Under the pieces are notes generated by a model. That model ran no database searches. It had not been told where the DNA came from and worked only from the letters and a program-made list of their open reading frames with translations. This document shows positions 16,502-25,947 of a stretch of DNA of 64,000 nucleotides, in pieces. A program made the position numbers and the translations under genes. The DNA is from Bacteroidaceae bacterium (GTDB lineage: Bacteria; Bacteroidota; Bacteroidia; Bacteroidales; Bacteroidaceae). The stretch spans positions 20,193 through 84,192 of the forward strand of contig JAFSWM010000015.1 in NCBI GenBank assembly GCA_017444485.1, in the 5' to 3' direction. How positions within the stretch are numbered: position 1 is the first letter of the stretch; every line of letters starts with the position of its first letter.

Positions 16502-16984
16502 TTATTTCGCCTCTTTTACTTTGGCGACCTTCATCCAGATGGTCTTGTCGACCTGGCGGTCATAGAGTTTGAAGATGGCTGTGCCGTCCACGATGTTGGG
16601 TTCAAGCACCTCGATGTCGTAGATGTGGTTATCGTCTTTGGTGAAACTGAGCGTGGTACCGCTGACGGTGTACTTCAGTGTGCCCCCTACACCATACAGT
16701 CTGTGGAAGGTGGCCGTTCCGTCGGCTTTGAAGACCATGGAGGTCTCGAGCGCGGTGGGGCGTATGTTCTCCATGATGTTGGTGTTCACGTAGTCGGTCC
16801 AGCTGACGTACGTTCCGTTCTCGCTCACCTTGGCTGCCGTGGGTTGCCATTCACCGGTGCCAGATGCGAGGAATACGCTCATGATAAACTCGTTGGCATC
16901 GTCAGAGTCGCAGGAGACGAAGGCCGGTGCGCTGATGCTTAGAGCCAGTGCGAGGCCAAGCAAGGAGAAAAGAGCTTTCTTCAT
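16502..16984 (-). CDS. Small lipocalin-like lipoprotein
   Basis: 160 residues from MKKALFSLLGLALALSISAP; a longer in-frame start at 17029 adds a non-signal leader and was rejected. Signal peptidase II lipobox A-F-V-S-C with acidic residues right after the Cys (CDSDD), which suggests surface export in Bacteroidota rules. The mature part reads as beta strands (TGEWQPTAAKV, STSMVFKADGTATFHRLY-type, LKYTVSGTTLSFTKDD, VDGTAIFKLYDRQV), resembling the 'lipocalin-like' domain common in Bacteroidales lipoproteins. The function is unknown. It is flanked by hairpins on both sides, so it is probably monocistronic; a weak promoter box (AACTTTTG) lies at 17027-17034. Confidence 0.7.
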   Translation of the reverse strand: MKKALFSLLGLALALSISAPAFVSCDSDDANEFIMSVFLASGTGEWQPTAAKVSENGTYVSWTDYVNTNIMENIRPTALETSMVFKADGTATFHRLYGVGGTLKYTVSGTTLSFTKDDNHIYDIEVLEPNIVDGTAIFKLYDRQVDKTIWMKVAKVKEAK

Positions 16985-17205
16985 GATGGATAGATAGTTT
17001 GTTATGGGGCCATCTAAATTCAGCGGCAAAAGTTTGCTTTCCTGTATAAGTCACAAAGAGAACGAACAAGGTTCTTATGAAATCGATTGTAGAGACGAGG
17101 GATACGGAACGCGAAGGTTGAGTATGAGCGGTGGAATACGTTGCAACGGTCATTGCAGGCTTGGGCATTGTGGTGGGAGCGGATGTGAAGGTGTCTGAAT
17201 GGAAA

Positions 17206-17244
17206 GCGGACGGCCCGAGGCTTCGTGTGCCTCAGTCCGTCCGC
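17206..17244 (-). terminator. Terminator hairpin after galK
   Basis: GCGGACGG pairs with CCGTCCGC and an inner GAGGC with GCCTC, forming a long imperfect stem 28 bp beyond the galK stop. Confidence 0.6.
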
Positions 17245-17271
17245 TTGGGTAGGGAGTGGGGGAAAGAAATG

Positions 17272-18432
17272 TTAGCAGAGTTTGCGTGCGCCGTCGCCGA
17301 TGACTACGTCGATGACGATGGGCTTCTTGCCGTATTTCTCTTCGAACTTCTCTACCACGACTTTCTTGAAGTTGGGAGCGAGTTCGTCGGCCACGAGGTT
17401 GATGGTGCAGCCGCCGAAGCCGCCACCCATGATGCGCGAGCCGGTCACGCCGCACTCTTTAGCCACATCGTTGAGGAAGTCGAGCTCTTCGCAACTCACT
17501 TCATATTCTTGCGAGAGGCCGTAGTGGGTGTCGTACATCATCTGGCCCACTTTCTCGTAGTCGTCGATCTCAAGGGCTTCGCAGACAGCGAGCACGCGAA
17601 CCACTTCGCCGATGACGTAGCGAGCGCGCTTGTATTCGGCGCCGGTGATCTCGTCTTTGACCTCGTCGAGCATCTCCATGGTGGCGTCGCGCAGGCTTTG
17701 CACTTCGGGGTGCTTCTTGGCGATGACCTCAGCCACGTGCTCGCACTGCAGGCGGCGCTCGTTGTAGGGCGAGCCTTTAAGTTCGTGCTTCACGCAACTG
17801 TTCACGAGTACGAGTTGGTAGCCTTTGGGATGCCAGGGGAAGTACTCCACTTCGCCGCTGCGGCAGTCCATGCGCATCAGGTGTCCGGCCTTGCCGAGGC
17901 AAGAGATGGCCTGGTCCATGATGCCGCAGTTCACGCCGATGTACTTGTGCTCGGTGCGCTGGCCCACGCGGGCAAGTTCCATCCGATCGATCTTGTTGTC
18001 GCCGAAGAGGTCGTTCAGGGCGAAGGCGTAAGTGCTCTCAAGGGCGGCGCTACTGCTCATGCCAGCGCCGAGGGGTACGTCGCCGGCGAAGGCGGTGTTG
18101 AAACCCTCAACGGGCACACCGAGCGCCATCATCTCACGGCACACTCCGTATATATATCTTGCCCAGGTGGCCTTGGGGCCTTGCTCGTCGTCGAGCGAGA
18201 ACTGCACGCGGTCCTTGAGGTCAATGCTGTAGGCATCCACGTTGCGCGTGCCGTTGGGCTTGATCTCGGCAATCATTCCCTGCTCCACAGCGCCGGGGAA
18301 TACGTAGCCGTTGTTGTAGTCGGTGTGTTCGCCGATGAGGTTGATGCGTCCAGGGGCTGCGTACACGTTGCCCGTTGTGCCGCCGAAGTGCTTGAGGAAG
18401 CGGCTGCGAACGTCTTCAATGGTCAATTTCAT
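17272..18432 (-). CDS. galK: Galactokinase
   Basis: 386 residues, typical length. GHMP kinase signatures: GRINLIGEHTDYNNGYVFP (galactokinase motif 1), ATP-binding PLGAGMSSSAALE, and the C-terminal GSRIMGGGFGGCTINLV. Phosphorylates galactose at C1, the entry step of the Leloir pathway. The sugar permease gene lies 33 bp upstream, so the two form a galactose uptake and activation operon. Strong codon bias in both genes agrees with high expression. No mutarotase or galT is found adjacent. Confidence 0.96.
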   Translation of the reverse strand: MKLTIEDVRSRFLKHFGGTTGNVYAAPGRINLIGEHTDYNNGYVFPGAVEQGMIAEIKPNGTRNVDAYSIDLKDRVQFSLDDEQGPKATWARYIYGVCREMMALGVPVEGFNTAFAGDVPLGAGMSSSAALESTYAFALNDLFGDNKIDRMELARVGQRTEHKYIGVNCGIMDQAISCLGKAGHLMRMDCRSGEVEYFPWHPKGYQLVLVNSCVKHELKGSPYNERRLQCEHVAEVIAKKHPEVQSLRDATMEMLDEVKDEITGAEYKRARYVIGEVVRVLAVCEALEIDDYEKVGQMMYDTHYGLSQEYEVSCEELDFLNDVAKECGVTGSRIMGGGFGGCTINLVADELAPNFKKVVVEKFEEKYGKKPIVIDVVIGDGARKLC

Positions 18433-18465
18433 AATGTTGTTTTTTTACTTATTCGTTGTATGAGA

Positions 18466-19761
18466 TTATTCTTCGGAGCGTTTGCTTACGCGGCTGCCAA
18501 CCAGGGCGTAGAACAGGATGTAGGCGGCGCAGAATACGACAACCCAGAAACTGGTGATATAGTTCGTTGCGTCGGCCACAGCGCCTTGCACAGCCATCAT
18601 TACGGCACAGCCGAACACCATGGTCATGAAGATGCCAGAGGCGATGGCGGTGTACTTACCGAGACCTTCAACAGCCATGTTGAAGATAGCGCCCCACATC
18701 ACACTGGTGCAGAGGCCCACGAGCAGGAAGGCGAAGATGCCGACGGGGATTTCCTGCCAGATAAGTTCAAGCTTGCCCCAATCCACGCCGGGGAAGTTCA
18801 CGAGCGTGTCGGCGGGTGCGAACATGCCGAAGAGCACGAGGCAGAGCGTGGCGATGCTGACGGTGGTCACCATGGTGCGGCTGCTGATCTTGTTGCCGAT
18901 GGCTGCGCCGACGAAGCGGCCCACAAGCATCATGAACCAATAGACGGCAACGAGCAAGCCGGCAATACCTGCCGAGATGCCGAAGCCACCCGCTTCTTTT
19001 GTGGCAGTGAGGTATTGCAGCACGTAGTTGGGCACACCCACCTCAATGCCCATGTAGAGGAAGATGGCCAGCGCGCCGAGGGCAAAGTGGCGGTAACTCA
19101 TTGCTCCCTTGATGAGGCCGAGTTCCACGGGGGCTTGCTCCGGCTCTTCAATCTTGGTGAAGAGGATAACCACGAAGGCGATGACGAAGATGGCGAGGGC
19201 GATCATCAGTGCAGGCGTGGCGTCGGAGATCTTGGCCTTGGTAGCGTCAGCGATGAGCGCACCCATGAGGATGTAGCAGCACACGGCGGCTGTGGAGTTG
19301 AACACACCGCCTATCTGGATGAGCTGGTTGCCCTTGTTGCCGCCGCCGCCGAGCAGGTTGAGCATGGGGTTTACTACGCAGTTGAGGATACACATCGTCA
19401 GGCCGCTAATGAAAGCGCCGAGCAGGTAAACACCGAACACTGTGCCGATGTTAGAGCCATCGCCAGCGTCGATCAGGCCGCTGCACCACTGGATAAGGAT
19501 GCCGACAATGCCGACAAGGAGGCCGATGAGCGCGGTCTTCTTGTAGCCAAACTTGGAAATGAGCATACCTGCGGGGATACCCATCACGAGGTAGGCCACG
19601 AAGTTGCCGTAGTTACCGATTTGGGCGAGCACGTTGCTGATTTCGCCCTGGTTCTTGATGATGGTTGCCATCGGCGTGCACAAGTTTGTCACGAAGGCAA
19701 TCATGGCGAAGAGCGCGATCATCACGATGATGGCTCCCCATTGTTTTGCTTGTTTTGCCAT
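18466..19761 (-). CDS. MFS sugar permease (FHS family, glucose/galactose type)
   Basis: 431 residues with 12 predicted membrane segments. N-terminal region (IIVMIALFAMIAFVTNLCTPMATIIKN) and the loop GYKKTALIGLLVGIVG match Bacteroidales glucose/galactose:H+ permeases of the fucose-permease-like family. Its gene directly precedes galK, an arrangement also found in Bacteroides, so galactose is the best substrate guess and glucose is possible. It sits in the inner membrane. A promoter box lies 132 bp upstream. Confidence 0.85.
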   Translation of the reverse strand: MAKQAKQWGAIIVMIALFAMIAFVTNLCTPMATIIKNQGEISNVLAQIGNYGNFVAYLVMGIPAGMLISKFGYKKTALIGLLVGIVGILIQWCSGLIDAGDGSNIGTVFGVYLLGAFISGLTMCILNCVVNPMLNLLGGGGNKGNQLIQIGGVFNSTAAVCCYILMGALIADATKAKISDATPALMIALAIFVIAFVVILFTKIEEPEQAPVELGLIKGAMSYRHFALGALAIFLYMGIEVGVPNYVLQYLTATKEAGGFGISAGIAGLLVAVYWFMMLVGRFVGAAIGNKISSRTMVTTVSIATLCLVLFGMFAPADTLVNFPGVDWGKLELIWQEIPVGIFAFLLVGLCTSVMWGAIFNMAVEGLGKYTAIASGIFMTMVFGCAVMMAVQGAVADATNYITSFWVVVFCAAYILFYALVGSRVSKRSEE

Positions 19762-19892
19762 AAGTTGTTTTTGATGGTTTATGATAGGTTTGTCTTATAC
19801 GCAGTGTTCCTCAGGAATGGTCAGTGTCTGTCGTAGTGATATAAATGAGGCTTGCACCCTCGCCCTTTCAGCGAAAGGCGCAAACTGTGGCG

Positions 19893-19900
19893 CAAAGTTA
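19893..19900 (-). promoter_or_regulatory. Bacteroidota -7 box for the sugar permease-galK operon
   Basis: TAACTTTG on the minus strand in an otherwise gene-free 247-bp gap, 132 bp before the permease ATG. The long leader could hold regulatory RNA; no riboswitch was recognised. Confidence 0.55.
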
Positions 19901-20008
19901 GTAAACGAAATCCGTAAAATAATTATGCATACCCCCTTTTTTGTAATGCGTGATTGAAAAAAATACGGAATTAGCGCGATGGTCGGCGTGGCGCAGGGCG
20001 TTCGCGGC

Positions 20009-21250
20009 TCAGCCTTTCCGCATGGCGCGTTCACGTTTCAGTTCGTTGTAGGTGATGATACGCGCGCGTATGATCTTATATCGGAATGTCAGGCAGCAGG
20101 TCAGGAAATAGACGGCAGCCTGCACCCACAGGGCGTCCCACTCGTGTCTTGCTTCGAGCAGGTCTGCGCCCATGGAGTTGATGTGTATGAATCCGTTGAT
20201 GCCGAATGTGCTTGGGAAGAGCCAGGAGATGACTTTGAGCCACTGCGGTATTGCTGCGCTGGGCCATGATACGCCACTGACGAACAGCAATGGCACGCTG
20301 ACAAAGACGCAGATGAGCATGACGTTCTCGCGCTCGCGTATCAGTGCGCTCAAGGTCATGGCGAAGAAGGTGATGGCCAGCAGGAACGGCACGAGGAAGA
20401 ACGCTATTGTCACTGGGTTGCCAATTTGTGGGAAGCCGAAAAGACGCGGTATCACGCCGAGGGCAATGACGCTTTGCGCGATGTAGATGAGCAGATAGAC
20501 TGCGCTTTTTCCAAACACGATGCGCAGCAATCCGTTGTGGCTCTTCTCTACTGGGATGAGTTCGTGCAGGCGATTGTTTTCCCGCGCTGTTCCGGCGAGC
20601 ATCCCCACGCCAAGCATAAGTGTCTGTTGCAGGATGAGGATGAGCACCGCGGGCAGCAGAAACGAGGCCATGCCGCCTTGAGGGTTGTAGAGGTTCACCT
20701 CTTCGTAACTGATGGGATAGATGGTCACCTTGTCTTGCTCATTGGTGGTGTTGCCAGCACGCTCCACTTTCACCTTCGCGTTGAGATGAAGCGACACGTT
20801 GGTGTTGGCCACCAGGATGGCTTTGTAGTACAGCAGACCGCTCATGTCGCAAAAGAGGCTTACGCGGGCCTGAATCCCCTTGTTGATGTTGTCGGCAAAC
20901 TCTCGCGGCACGCACACTACACCGTAGGCCTCACGGCGCTTCACCATCTCTTTGGCTTCTTCCATGTTGGCGCAGTAGGCCACGATCTGCACGTCGGGCG
21001 TGCCGTCCACGCGTCTCAGGTAGTCGCGGCTTGTGGCTGTGCGGCTCAGGTCCACTACGGCGACCGGCACTTCGCGGATAGTCTCGGTGGTATAGATGAG
21101 GGAGTAGAGTATGGGGTAGAAAATGGGGACGATGATAAGGAACATCACTACGCCTTCGTCACGAAACACGTTGCGCATTTCCCTGTTGAAGATAAACAGG
21201 AAGGCGCGCAGGCTTTCTTTCCAGTAGGAGGCGTAGTATTGGCGTATCAT
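20009..21250 (-). CDS. ABC-2 type permease (second permease of efflux operon)
   Basis: 413 residues. One N-terminal membrane segment (MFLIIVPIFYPILYSLIY), a large extracytoplasmic domain (about 60-190), then a cluster of five membrane segments (about 215-375), as in the ABC2_membrane_3 / YbhR-YbhS family. It ends in a basic tail (ELKRERAMRKG). Overlaps the paralogous permease by 4 bp. Together with HlyD and TolC genes upstream it should form a trans-envelope exporter for drugs or other small hydrophobic compounds. No ATPase gene lies in the operon. Confidence 0.85.
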   Translation of the reverse strand: MIRQYYASYWKESLRAFLFIFNREMRNVFRDEGVVMFLIIVPIFYPILYSLIYTTETIREVPVAVVDLSRTATSRDYLRRVDGTPDVQIVAYCANMEEAKEMVKRREAYGVVCVPREFADNINKGIQARVSLFCDMSGLLYYKAILVANTNVSLHLNAKVKVERAGNTTNEQDKVTIYPISYEEVNLYNPQGGMASFLLPAVLILILQQTLMLGVGMLAGTARENNRLHELIPVEKSHNGLLRIVFGKSAVYLLIYIAQSVIALGVIPRLFGFPQIGNPVTIAFFLVPFLLAITFFAMTLSALIRERENVMLICVFVSVPLLFVSGVSWPSAAIPQWLKVISWLFPSTFGINGFIHINSMGADLLEARHEWDALWVQAAVYFLTCCLTFRYKIIRARIITYNELKRERAMRKG

Positions 21251-22407
21251 GACACGTAGGTGTAGTTCAGCACGCTGTACTTAATCCTCGGCAGCAGCAG
21301 CAACGGCGCTGCGGCGAAGAGGAGGAGCGCGAGGAAGTTCCAGAAGGCGTACTGCCACGGAAATCCATTGAGCGCGCAGTTCACGTAGATCAAGAAGTAG
21401 TGGCGCAGGGGGAACAGCACAGCGAGCCCCTGCACGGCGGGATGCATCGCCATCACGGGGAACGTCATGCCGCACATACTGAAACTAAGCACGCTCCACA
21501 ATGACGTGAGGCTCATGCTCATGCGCAGCGAGGGTGTGATTCCGAAAAAGAGTAGCCCCAACCCTTGTCCTGCCAGGACGAGCATGGTCATTGCGCCGAG
21601 CATCACCGGTATTCCGCAGTGGCACGGGAAGTGCAGCACGGCGTAGAACAGCAGCACATAGATAGCCCCCATCAACCAGAAGATGGTGAACTGCGGTACG
21701 AGTTTTGCCCACAATGCGCGCTTGATGCTTCCCTTGGCCAGGTGCATCCATTCCTGTGCGGTGCCGTCCTTGATTTCCGTACCAACGCTGTAGGCGGTGA
21801 GCAGCGCCACAAAGAGCAGCAGCATGCCCGGGACAATGGTGTTGCTCAGGTACACGTTGTAGTTCAGCCAGGGGTTGTTGATGGGGTGCGTGTCCATCAC
21901 CACGGGCTGCAGGTAGGCCATGGCCTGATCCTCGGTGGCTCCTTTTGCAAACAGCACCTTTCTTGCCGCTGCGCCCGAGGCCAACTCACTCATCATGCGC
22001 AGATCCTGATACGTCAGTGAGGCCGCGATGAGGTAGCTGTAATTGACGTAGAACGACACGGTGGCCTGTTCCTGCCTATTGGCTTTCTCTGTCGTGTTTT
22101 TGGGAATGAAGAAGAAGGCATAGATGTCGCCTCGTTGCATCGCGCGGCGTGCCTCGCCCATGTTGGCGTAGTTGGCCACGATATGGGTGCGCTGGAAGGC
22201 GTCAAGGTTGCGCGCAATGTTGCGTGTGGTGCTTGTGCCATCAAGGTCCACAAGCCCCACGGGTAGGTTGTTCGGCAATCCCGACTGCATCAACAGCACG
22301 AAGAAGGCGTACACACCCAATGGGGCGATGACCATCACGAACCAGTACACGGGTCGCTCGGCCATACGCAGAAACTCGCGCTTGAACAGTTGCAGGAAGT
22401 TGAACAT
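21247..22407 (-). CDS. ABC-2 type permease (first permease of efflux operon)
   Basis: 386 residues with the same plan as the next gene: N-terminal membrane segment (WFVMVIAPLGVYAFFVLLMQSG), an external domain (about 35-170) and five C-terminal membrane segments (about 180-375). VPVGLVDLDGTSTTRN-type sequence after the first segment is family typical. Paralogue of the gene at 20009, implying a heterodimer. 18 bp downstream of the HlyD-type adaptor gene. Confidence 0.85.
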   Translation of the reverse strand: MFNFLQLFKREFLRMAERPVYWFVMVIAPLGVYAFFVLLMQSGLPNNLPVGLVDLDGTSTTRNIARNLDAFQRTHIVANYANMGEARRAMQRGDIYAFFFIPKNTTEKANRQEQATVSFYVNYSYLIAASLTYQDLRMMSELASGAAARKVLFAKGATEDQAMAYLQPVVMDTHPINNPWLNYNVYLSNTIVPGMLLLFVALLTAYSVGTEIKDGTAQEWMHLAKGSIKRALWAKLVPQFTIFWLMGAIYVLLFYAVLHFPCHCGIPVMLGAMTMLVLAGQGLGLLFFGITPSLRMSMSLTSLWSVLSFSMCGMTFPVMAMHPAVQGLAVLFPLRHYFLIYVNCALNGFPWQYAFWNFLALLLFAAAPLLLLPRIKYSVLNYTYVS

Positions 22408-22425
22408 AGGTGCGAGAGCGTGCGA

Positions 22426-23418
22426 TTACTGCTTGAGCAGCACCGACATGCCGGGCTTCATCCCGGGTATCGGCTTGACGGGGCGGCAGCGCACCTCAAA
22501 GGTCTTCATGTCGTACTGCCCCATGGTCTTCGTGGCTTTCCATACCGCATAACTGCCCAGGTCTTTGATGTAGTACACGGCGAAGTTGTACGTCTTGTCG
22601 CCCAGGGCCGGCACTGTGGCCTCCACCACCTTGCCCACGGCGAAGTGTTGGAGGCGATCTTCGCGCACGTTGAACGTCACCCAGATGTCCTGCATCACGG
22701 CCACGTTCATGATTGGTGCCCCCGTCCCCACGAGTTCGCCCACCGAGGGAAATATCTCTGTCACCTCGCCGTCTTGTGTGGCTCGGAGCACCGTTTCGCG
22801 CTGATATGCGCCCACCTCGTGTGCTGCGCCTTGTGCCCTTCTCACCTGTGCTGCGGCGGCTTCGCGATCCTGGCGTTGCGCACCCGCCAGTGCCATGTCG
22901 TACTGGCTTCGTGCGGCGCGCTCGTCGGCCTGTGCTGCATCGTATTGTGCCTTCACCTCGTCGCGCCGTTGGCCAGTGACCACACCCTCTTGGTAGAGGT
23001 TCTCTATGCGTGTGTAACTCTTCTGCAAGATGTCCACTTGTATCTTCGCTTTGTTCCACAGTTCGCGTGCGGCACGTATCTGCTCTTCGCGTGCACCCGC
23101 CTCGGCCTTGTCTTCAAGCGCGCGTGCAGCATCGATGGCGGCATCGGCCTGCTCGCGTTTGGCCTCCACCTCGGGGGCTTCGAGTGTGACGAGCAGATCG
23201 CCTGTGTGCACCGTGTCGCCTTCGTGCACGTGCAGTTGCAGCACGCGCGATGGCACTTTCGACGACACGCGGTATTCCGTCACTTCCACTTGCCCCTGTA
23301 TGGTCTCCGTCTGTTTGCGGAATGCGAAGTAACTGCCTGCCGCCACTAAGGCCACGACCGCCATGAAGATCAGCAGTGGCGGTAATATGTTGGGCTTCTT
23401 CTCGTTTTTGGCTTTCAT
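22426..23418 (-). CDS. HlyD/EmrA-type periplasmic adaptor protein
   Basis: 330 residues. One N-terminal anchor (ILPPLLIFMAVVALVAAGSYFAF), a biotinyl-lipoyl-like half-motif (VSSKVPSRVLQLHVHEGDTVHTGDLLVTLEAPEVEAKREQ), a long alpha-helical hairpin (about 75-200, many Ala/Gln/Glu/Arg), the second lipoyl half (ATQDGEVTEIFPSVGELVGTGAPIMNV) and a beta-barrel. It bridges the inner-membrane permeases and the TolC channel. It lies between tolC-like and permease genes in one leftward operon. Confidence 0.88.
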   Translation of the reverse strand: MKAKNEKKPNILPPLLIFMAVVALVAAGSYFAFRKQTETIQGQVEVTEYRVSSKVPSRVLQLHVHEGDTVHTGDLLVTLEAPEVEAKREQADAAIDAARALEDKAEAGAREEQIRAARELWNKAKIQVDILQKSYTRIENLYQEGVVTGQRRDEVKAQYDAAQADERAARSQYDMALAGAQRQDREAAAAQVRRAQGAAHEVGAYQRETVLRATQDGEVTEIFPSVGELVGTGAPIMNVAVMQDIWVTFNVREDRLQHFAVGKVVEATVPALGDKTYNFAVYYIKDLGSYAVWKATKTMGQYDMKTFEVRCRPVKPIPGMKPGMSVLLKQ

Positions 23419-23499
23419 TGTGGTGCTTGTCGTTGTGTGATGTTGGTCGGTATGGGATGGGCTGTCACGCGTTGTGGTGACTTGTGGTGCTTGGTGTGT

Positions 23500-24987
23500 T
23501 CAGTCCAGCAGGCCCAGGGCTTTGCGCAGGGCTGTCTGCGCCAGGCGCACCTCCACCTGTGCGTCGATTTTTTCGCTGTGTGCCTGCAGCCAGGCGGTGT
23601 GTGCTTGCAACACGTCGCTGGTGGTGATGACCTGCTCGTGGTGGCCCAGGTTGGCTATTCTGACGTTCTCGTCGGCACGCTCCAGGTTGTGGCGGCTGAG
23701 GTTCACGCGGCGGTGTGCTTCTGTGAGGCGGTAGCGACACTGGCTAACTTGCAGGGCAATCTTTTCCTGTGTGTCCTGAAGGCGTAGGGTGGTGACGAGG
23801 CCTTCGGCGCGTGCGGCCTTGCGTTTGTAGCGTCCCTCGTGCCAACTCCAAATAGGCATAGAGAATGTCACCCCTACGGCCCAGTTGCCGCGCAGCCGCC
23901 TCTCGAAGCCGTTATAGAGCGAGGGCGTGCTGAGTGTAAGGCCCGCCACGAGTGCTATTTGGGGGCGGAAGTCGGCAGCCACGATGCGCTCTTTCTCCTT
24001 ATATATATTAGAGGCCAGGTTGAGTTGTCTGATCTCAGAGCGGTGGTCGTAGGCCGTCTGTGCGTCGCCCTGTGGGTCGGATGCGGCGGTGGCCACGTCA
24101 TCAAGGTCTTCGTCGGCCAGGCGCACCTCGGTGTTGAGCGGCAGGCCGCACAATTGGCAGAGCAGCATCCTTGAAAGCGCCAATCCGTCTTCCACCTTGA
24201 GCAGTGTCATCTCGGCATCGTCCACCTTCACGTTCACATTCAGCAGTTGCGAGCGCGTAGCCACTTCTTCGCGCACCATCAATTCCACGTCGTGTTCCAG
24301 GTGTCGGAGCATCTCCAGGTAGTCCTCGGCCAGTTTCTTTTTGGCGCAGAGCGACACAACTTGCCAGTAGGCGGTCTCCACGTCGAGCATCAGTTCCTCC
24401 TCCGCCCCGCGCAACTGTTCGGCTGCGAGTTGTGCGGAATAGTCGGTGAGGCGGTTGTACGCACGTATCTTCCCGCCCATATAGACGGGCTGTGTGAGCA
24501 ACAGGGCTGCGCCGCCCACGTTGCGGGTGTCGGTGTTGAAGGCGTCCACCACGCCTTGCCCCGCGCTGTTGAGGGCGTCGGCGAAACTTTGTGCGCCGCT
24601 CTGCACGCGTTGTAGCAGTCCGGCGAGTTCGGGGTGGCGTTGCAGGATGGGGCCAGCCATCTCCATCAGTTGCGGCATGCGCTCGGCCAGTGGGGATAAG
24701 AGGTTCGTGCCGAGGTTGCCCAACGCGTCTTTCTGCCCGTCGCTCAGAATGGATACCGAACGCCCCAGGCGCAGGTAGGTGGCGGTGAGTTGCAGTTTTG
24801 GCAGCGAGTTGGTGTGTGCCGCATCGCGCTCGGCGGCGCGCATCGTCACGGTGGCGCGTGCTGCCGCCAGCGAAGCATTGTCGGTTAGGGCCATGTCCTT
24901 GCATTCCTGCAAGGTGAGTACCCGTTGTGCGGATGTGTGGAGTAGGAATATAGAAAAAAGCCCTACAAGGACTGCGATTCGTCTCAT
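23500..24987 (-). CDS. TolC-family outer membrane efflux protein
   Basis: 495 residues from MRRIAVLVGLFSIFLLHTSAQ, a signal peptide; the in-frame start at 25155 lies upstream of the promoter box and was rejected. Two outer-membrane-efflux repeats: LTLQECKDMALTDNASLAAARATV (first) and the second half from about residue 270, with long coiled helices (REEVATRSQLLNVNVKVDDAEMTLLKVED). The middle has an insertion rich in Q/G (about 85-160) that could be an exposed loop. First gene of the exporter operon tolC-like, hlyD-like, permease, permease. Confidence 0.88.
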   Translation of the reverse strand: MRRIAVLVGLFSIFLLHTSAQRVLTLQECKDMALTDNASLAAARATVTMRAAERDAAHTNSLPKLQLTATYLRLGRSVSILSDGQKDALGNLGTNLLSPLAERMPQLMEMAGPILQRHPELAGLLQRVQSGAQSFADALNSAGQGVVDAFNTDTRNVGGAALLLTQPVYMGGKIRAYNRLTDYSAQLAAEQLRGAEEELMLDVETAYWQVVSLCAKKKLAEDYLEMLRHLEHDVELMVREEVATRSQLLNVNVKVDDAEMTLLKVEDGLALSRMLLCQLCGLPLNTEVRLADEDLDDVATAASDPQGDAQTAYDHRSEIRQLNLASNIYKEKERIVAADFRPQIALVAGLTLSTPSLYNGFERRLRGNWAVGVTFSMPIWSWHEGRYKRKAARAEGLVTTLRLQDTQEKIALQVSQCRYRLTEAHRRVNLSRHNLERADENVRIANLGHHEQVITTSDVLQAHTAWLQAHSEKIDAQVEVRLAQTALRKALGLLD

Positions 24988-25008
24988 GAAAACGTGCTGT
25001 TTTGTCTG

Positions 25009-25016
25009 CAAAGGTA
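25009..25016 (-). promoter_or_regulatory. Bacteroidota -7 box for the efflux operon
   Basis: TACCTTTG on the minus strand, 22 bp before the TolC-type ATG at 24987. The divergent 335-bp gap to rplU holds this box, an AT-rich centre and the rplU promoter; no gene was seen. Confidence 0.6.
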
Positions 25017-25201
25017 CGGCATTTTCATTTTTTGCCGACCATTTCCCTTCATTTTCTATAATTGCTGCACATTTCTCCCTATATATAGCGAAGGCAGCCC
25101 ATCCTGTGCAATTCAGTGTGTTTTTTTGCAGTTGCTTGGCGGTTCGGTGGTGCAATAGCCGCGCAGGGAGTTCAAAAAGTGGTTTTTTTCATTGAAAAAG
25201 G

Positions 25202-25232
25202 TTGCGCGGTTGGCTTGCAGTGCTTACTTTTG
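25202..25232 (+). promoter_or_regulatory. Bacteroidota promoter for rplU-rpmA
   Basis: -7 box TACTTTTG at 25225-25232 and a TTG at 25202-25204, close to the usual spacing for this class. The ATG is at 25323, giving a leader of about 85 nt, which could carry autoregulation as in other ribosomal protein operons. Confidence 0.6.
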
Positions 25233-25322
25233 CCGCGTTTTTAGTCCGACGGGGCTCGAAGAAGTGTGGCCAAAGGGGTCGCCGCCTCCCGGAAAAATCC
25301 GTTTCAACCCATAATAAAAGTA

Positions 25323-25640
25323 ATGTACGCAATCGTTGAAATTAACGGTCAGCAGTTCAAGGTGCAGGAGGGCGCAAAACTCTACGTGAACCACCTGCCC
25401 GAGGCCGAGGAAGGCCAGACTGTTGAATTTGAGAAGGTACTGCTCCTCGACCAGGACGGCGCCGTAACCGTGGGCACCCCCGCCGTTGAAGGCGCCAAGG
25501 TGGTCTGCGAAGTGGTAAATCCCCTCGTGAAGGGCGACAAGGTACTGGTGTTCCACAAGAAGCGCCGCAAGGGCTACCGCAAACTGAATGGTTATCGCCA
25601 CCAGTACACCCAGATCAGTGTGAAACAAGTAGTTGCTTAA
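25323..25640 (+). CDS. rplU: 50S ribosomal protein L21
   Basis: 105 residues from [22 protein letters not shown], the universal L21 start; the upstream in-frame ATG at 25266 gives a non-homologous leader and was rejected. The C-terminal signature [21 protein letters not shown] is complete. Followed after 24 bp by rpmA, the conserved L21-L27 pair. Confidence 0.97.
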   Translation: MYAIVEINGQQFKVQEGAKLYVNHLPEAEEGQTVEFEKVLLLDQDGAVTVGTPAVEGAKVVCEVVNPLVKGDKVLVFHKKRRKGYRKLNGYRHQYTQISVKQVVA

Positions 25641-25664
25641 CCCCTTAAACCAGAGAACAGACAC

Positions 25665-25925
25665 ATGGCACATAAGAAAGGTGTGGGTAGTTCGAAGAAC
25701 GGACGTGAGTCCCACAGCAAACGACTTGGAGTGAAGATTTTCGGCGGCCAGAAGTGCATCGCCGGCAACATTATCGTGCGTCAGCGCGGCACCGTCCACT
25801 ATCCTGGCACCAACGTGGCTATGGGTAAGGACAATACGCTCTATGCGCTTGCCGACGGCGTGGTGAATTTCCGTCGTGGCAACCGCGACCGCAGCGTGGT
25901 CAGCGTAGTTGTAGGCGAAGCCTAA
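25665..25925 (+). CDS. rpmA: 50S ribosomal protein L27
   Basis: 86 residues: [22 protein letters not shown] and [10 protein letters not shown]-x-x-x-PG-x-N-V are the L27 signature. The N-terminal tail reaches the peptidyl transferase centre. It starts directly at MAHKKG with no cleavable N-terminal extension as seen in Firmicutes. Ends the two-gene operon; strong hairpins follow. Confidence 0.97.
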   Translation: MAHKKGVGSSKNGRESHSKRLGVKIFGGQKCIAGNIIVRQRGTVHYPGTNVAMGKDNTLYALADGVVNFRRGNRDRSVVSVVVGEA

Positions 25926-25947
25926 CGTCCGCACATCCCCTCTTGCT

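Noticed and set aside
17131-19836. A 901-codon open frame antisense to galK and the sugar permease
   Set aside because: It mirrors two certain genes in a GC-rich, strongly biased region; the translation is Val/His/Glu-rich without any domain. Similar antisense frames over the nuclease (5038-6327, 6769-9006), lon (29645-31471) and the helicase (34037-35311) were left out for the same reason.
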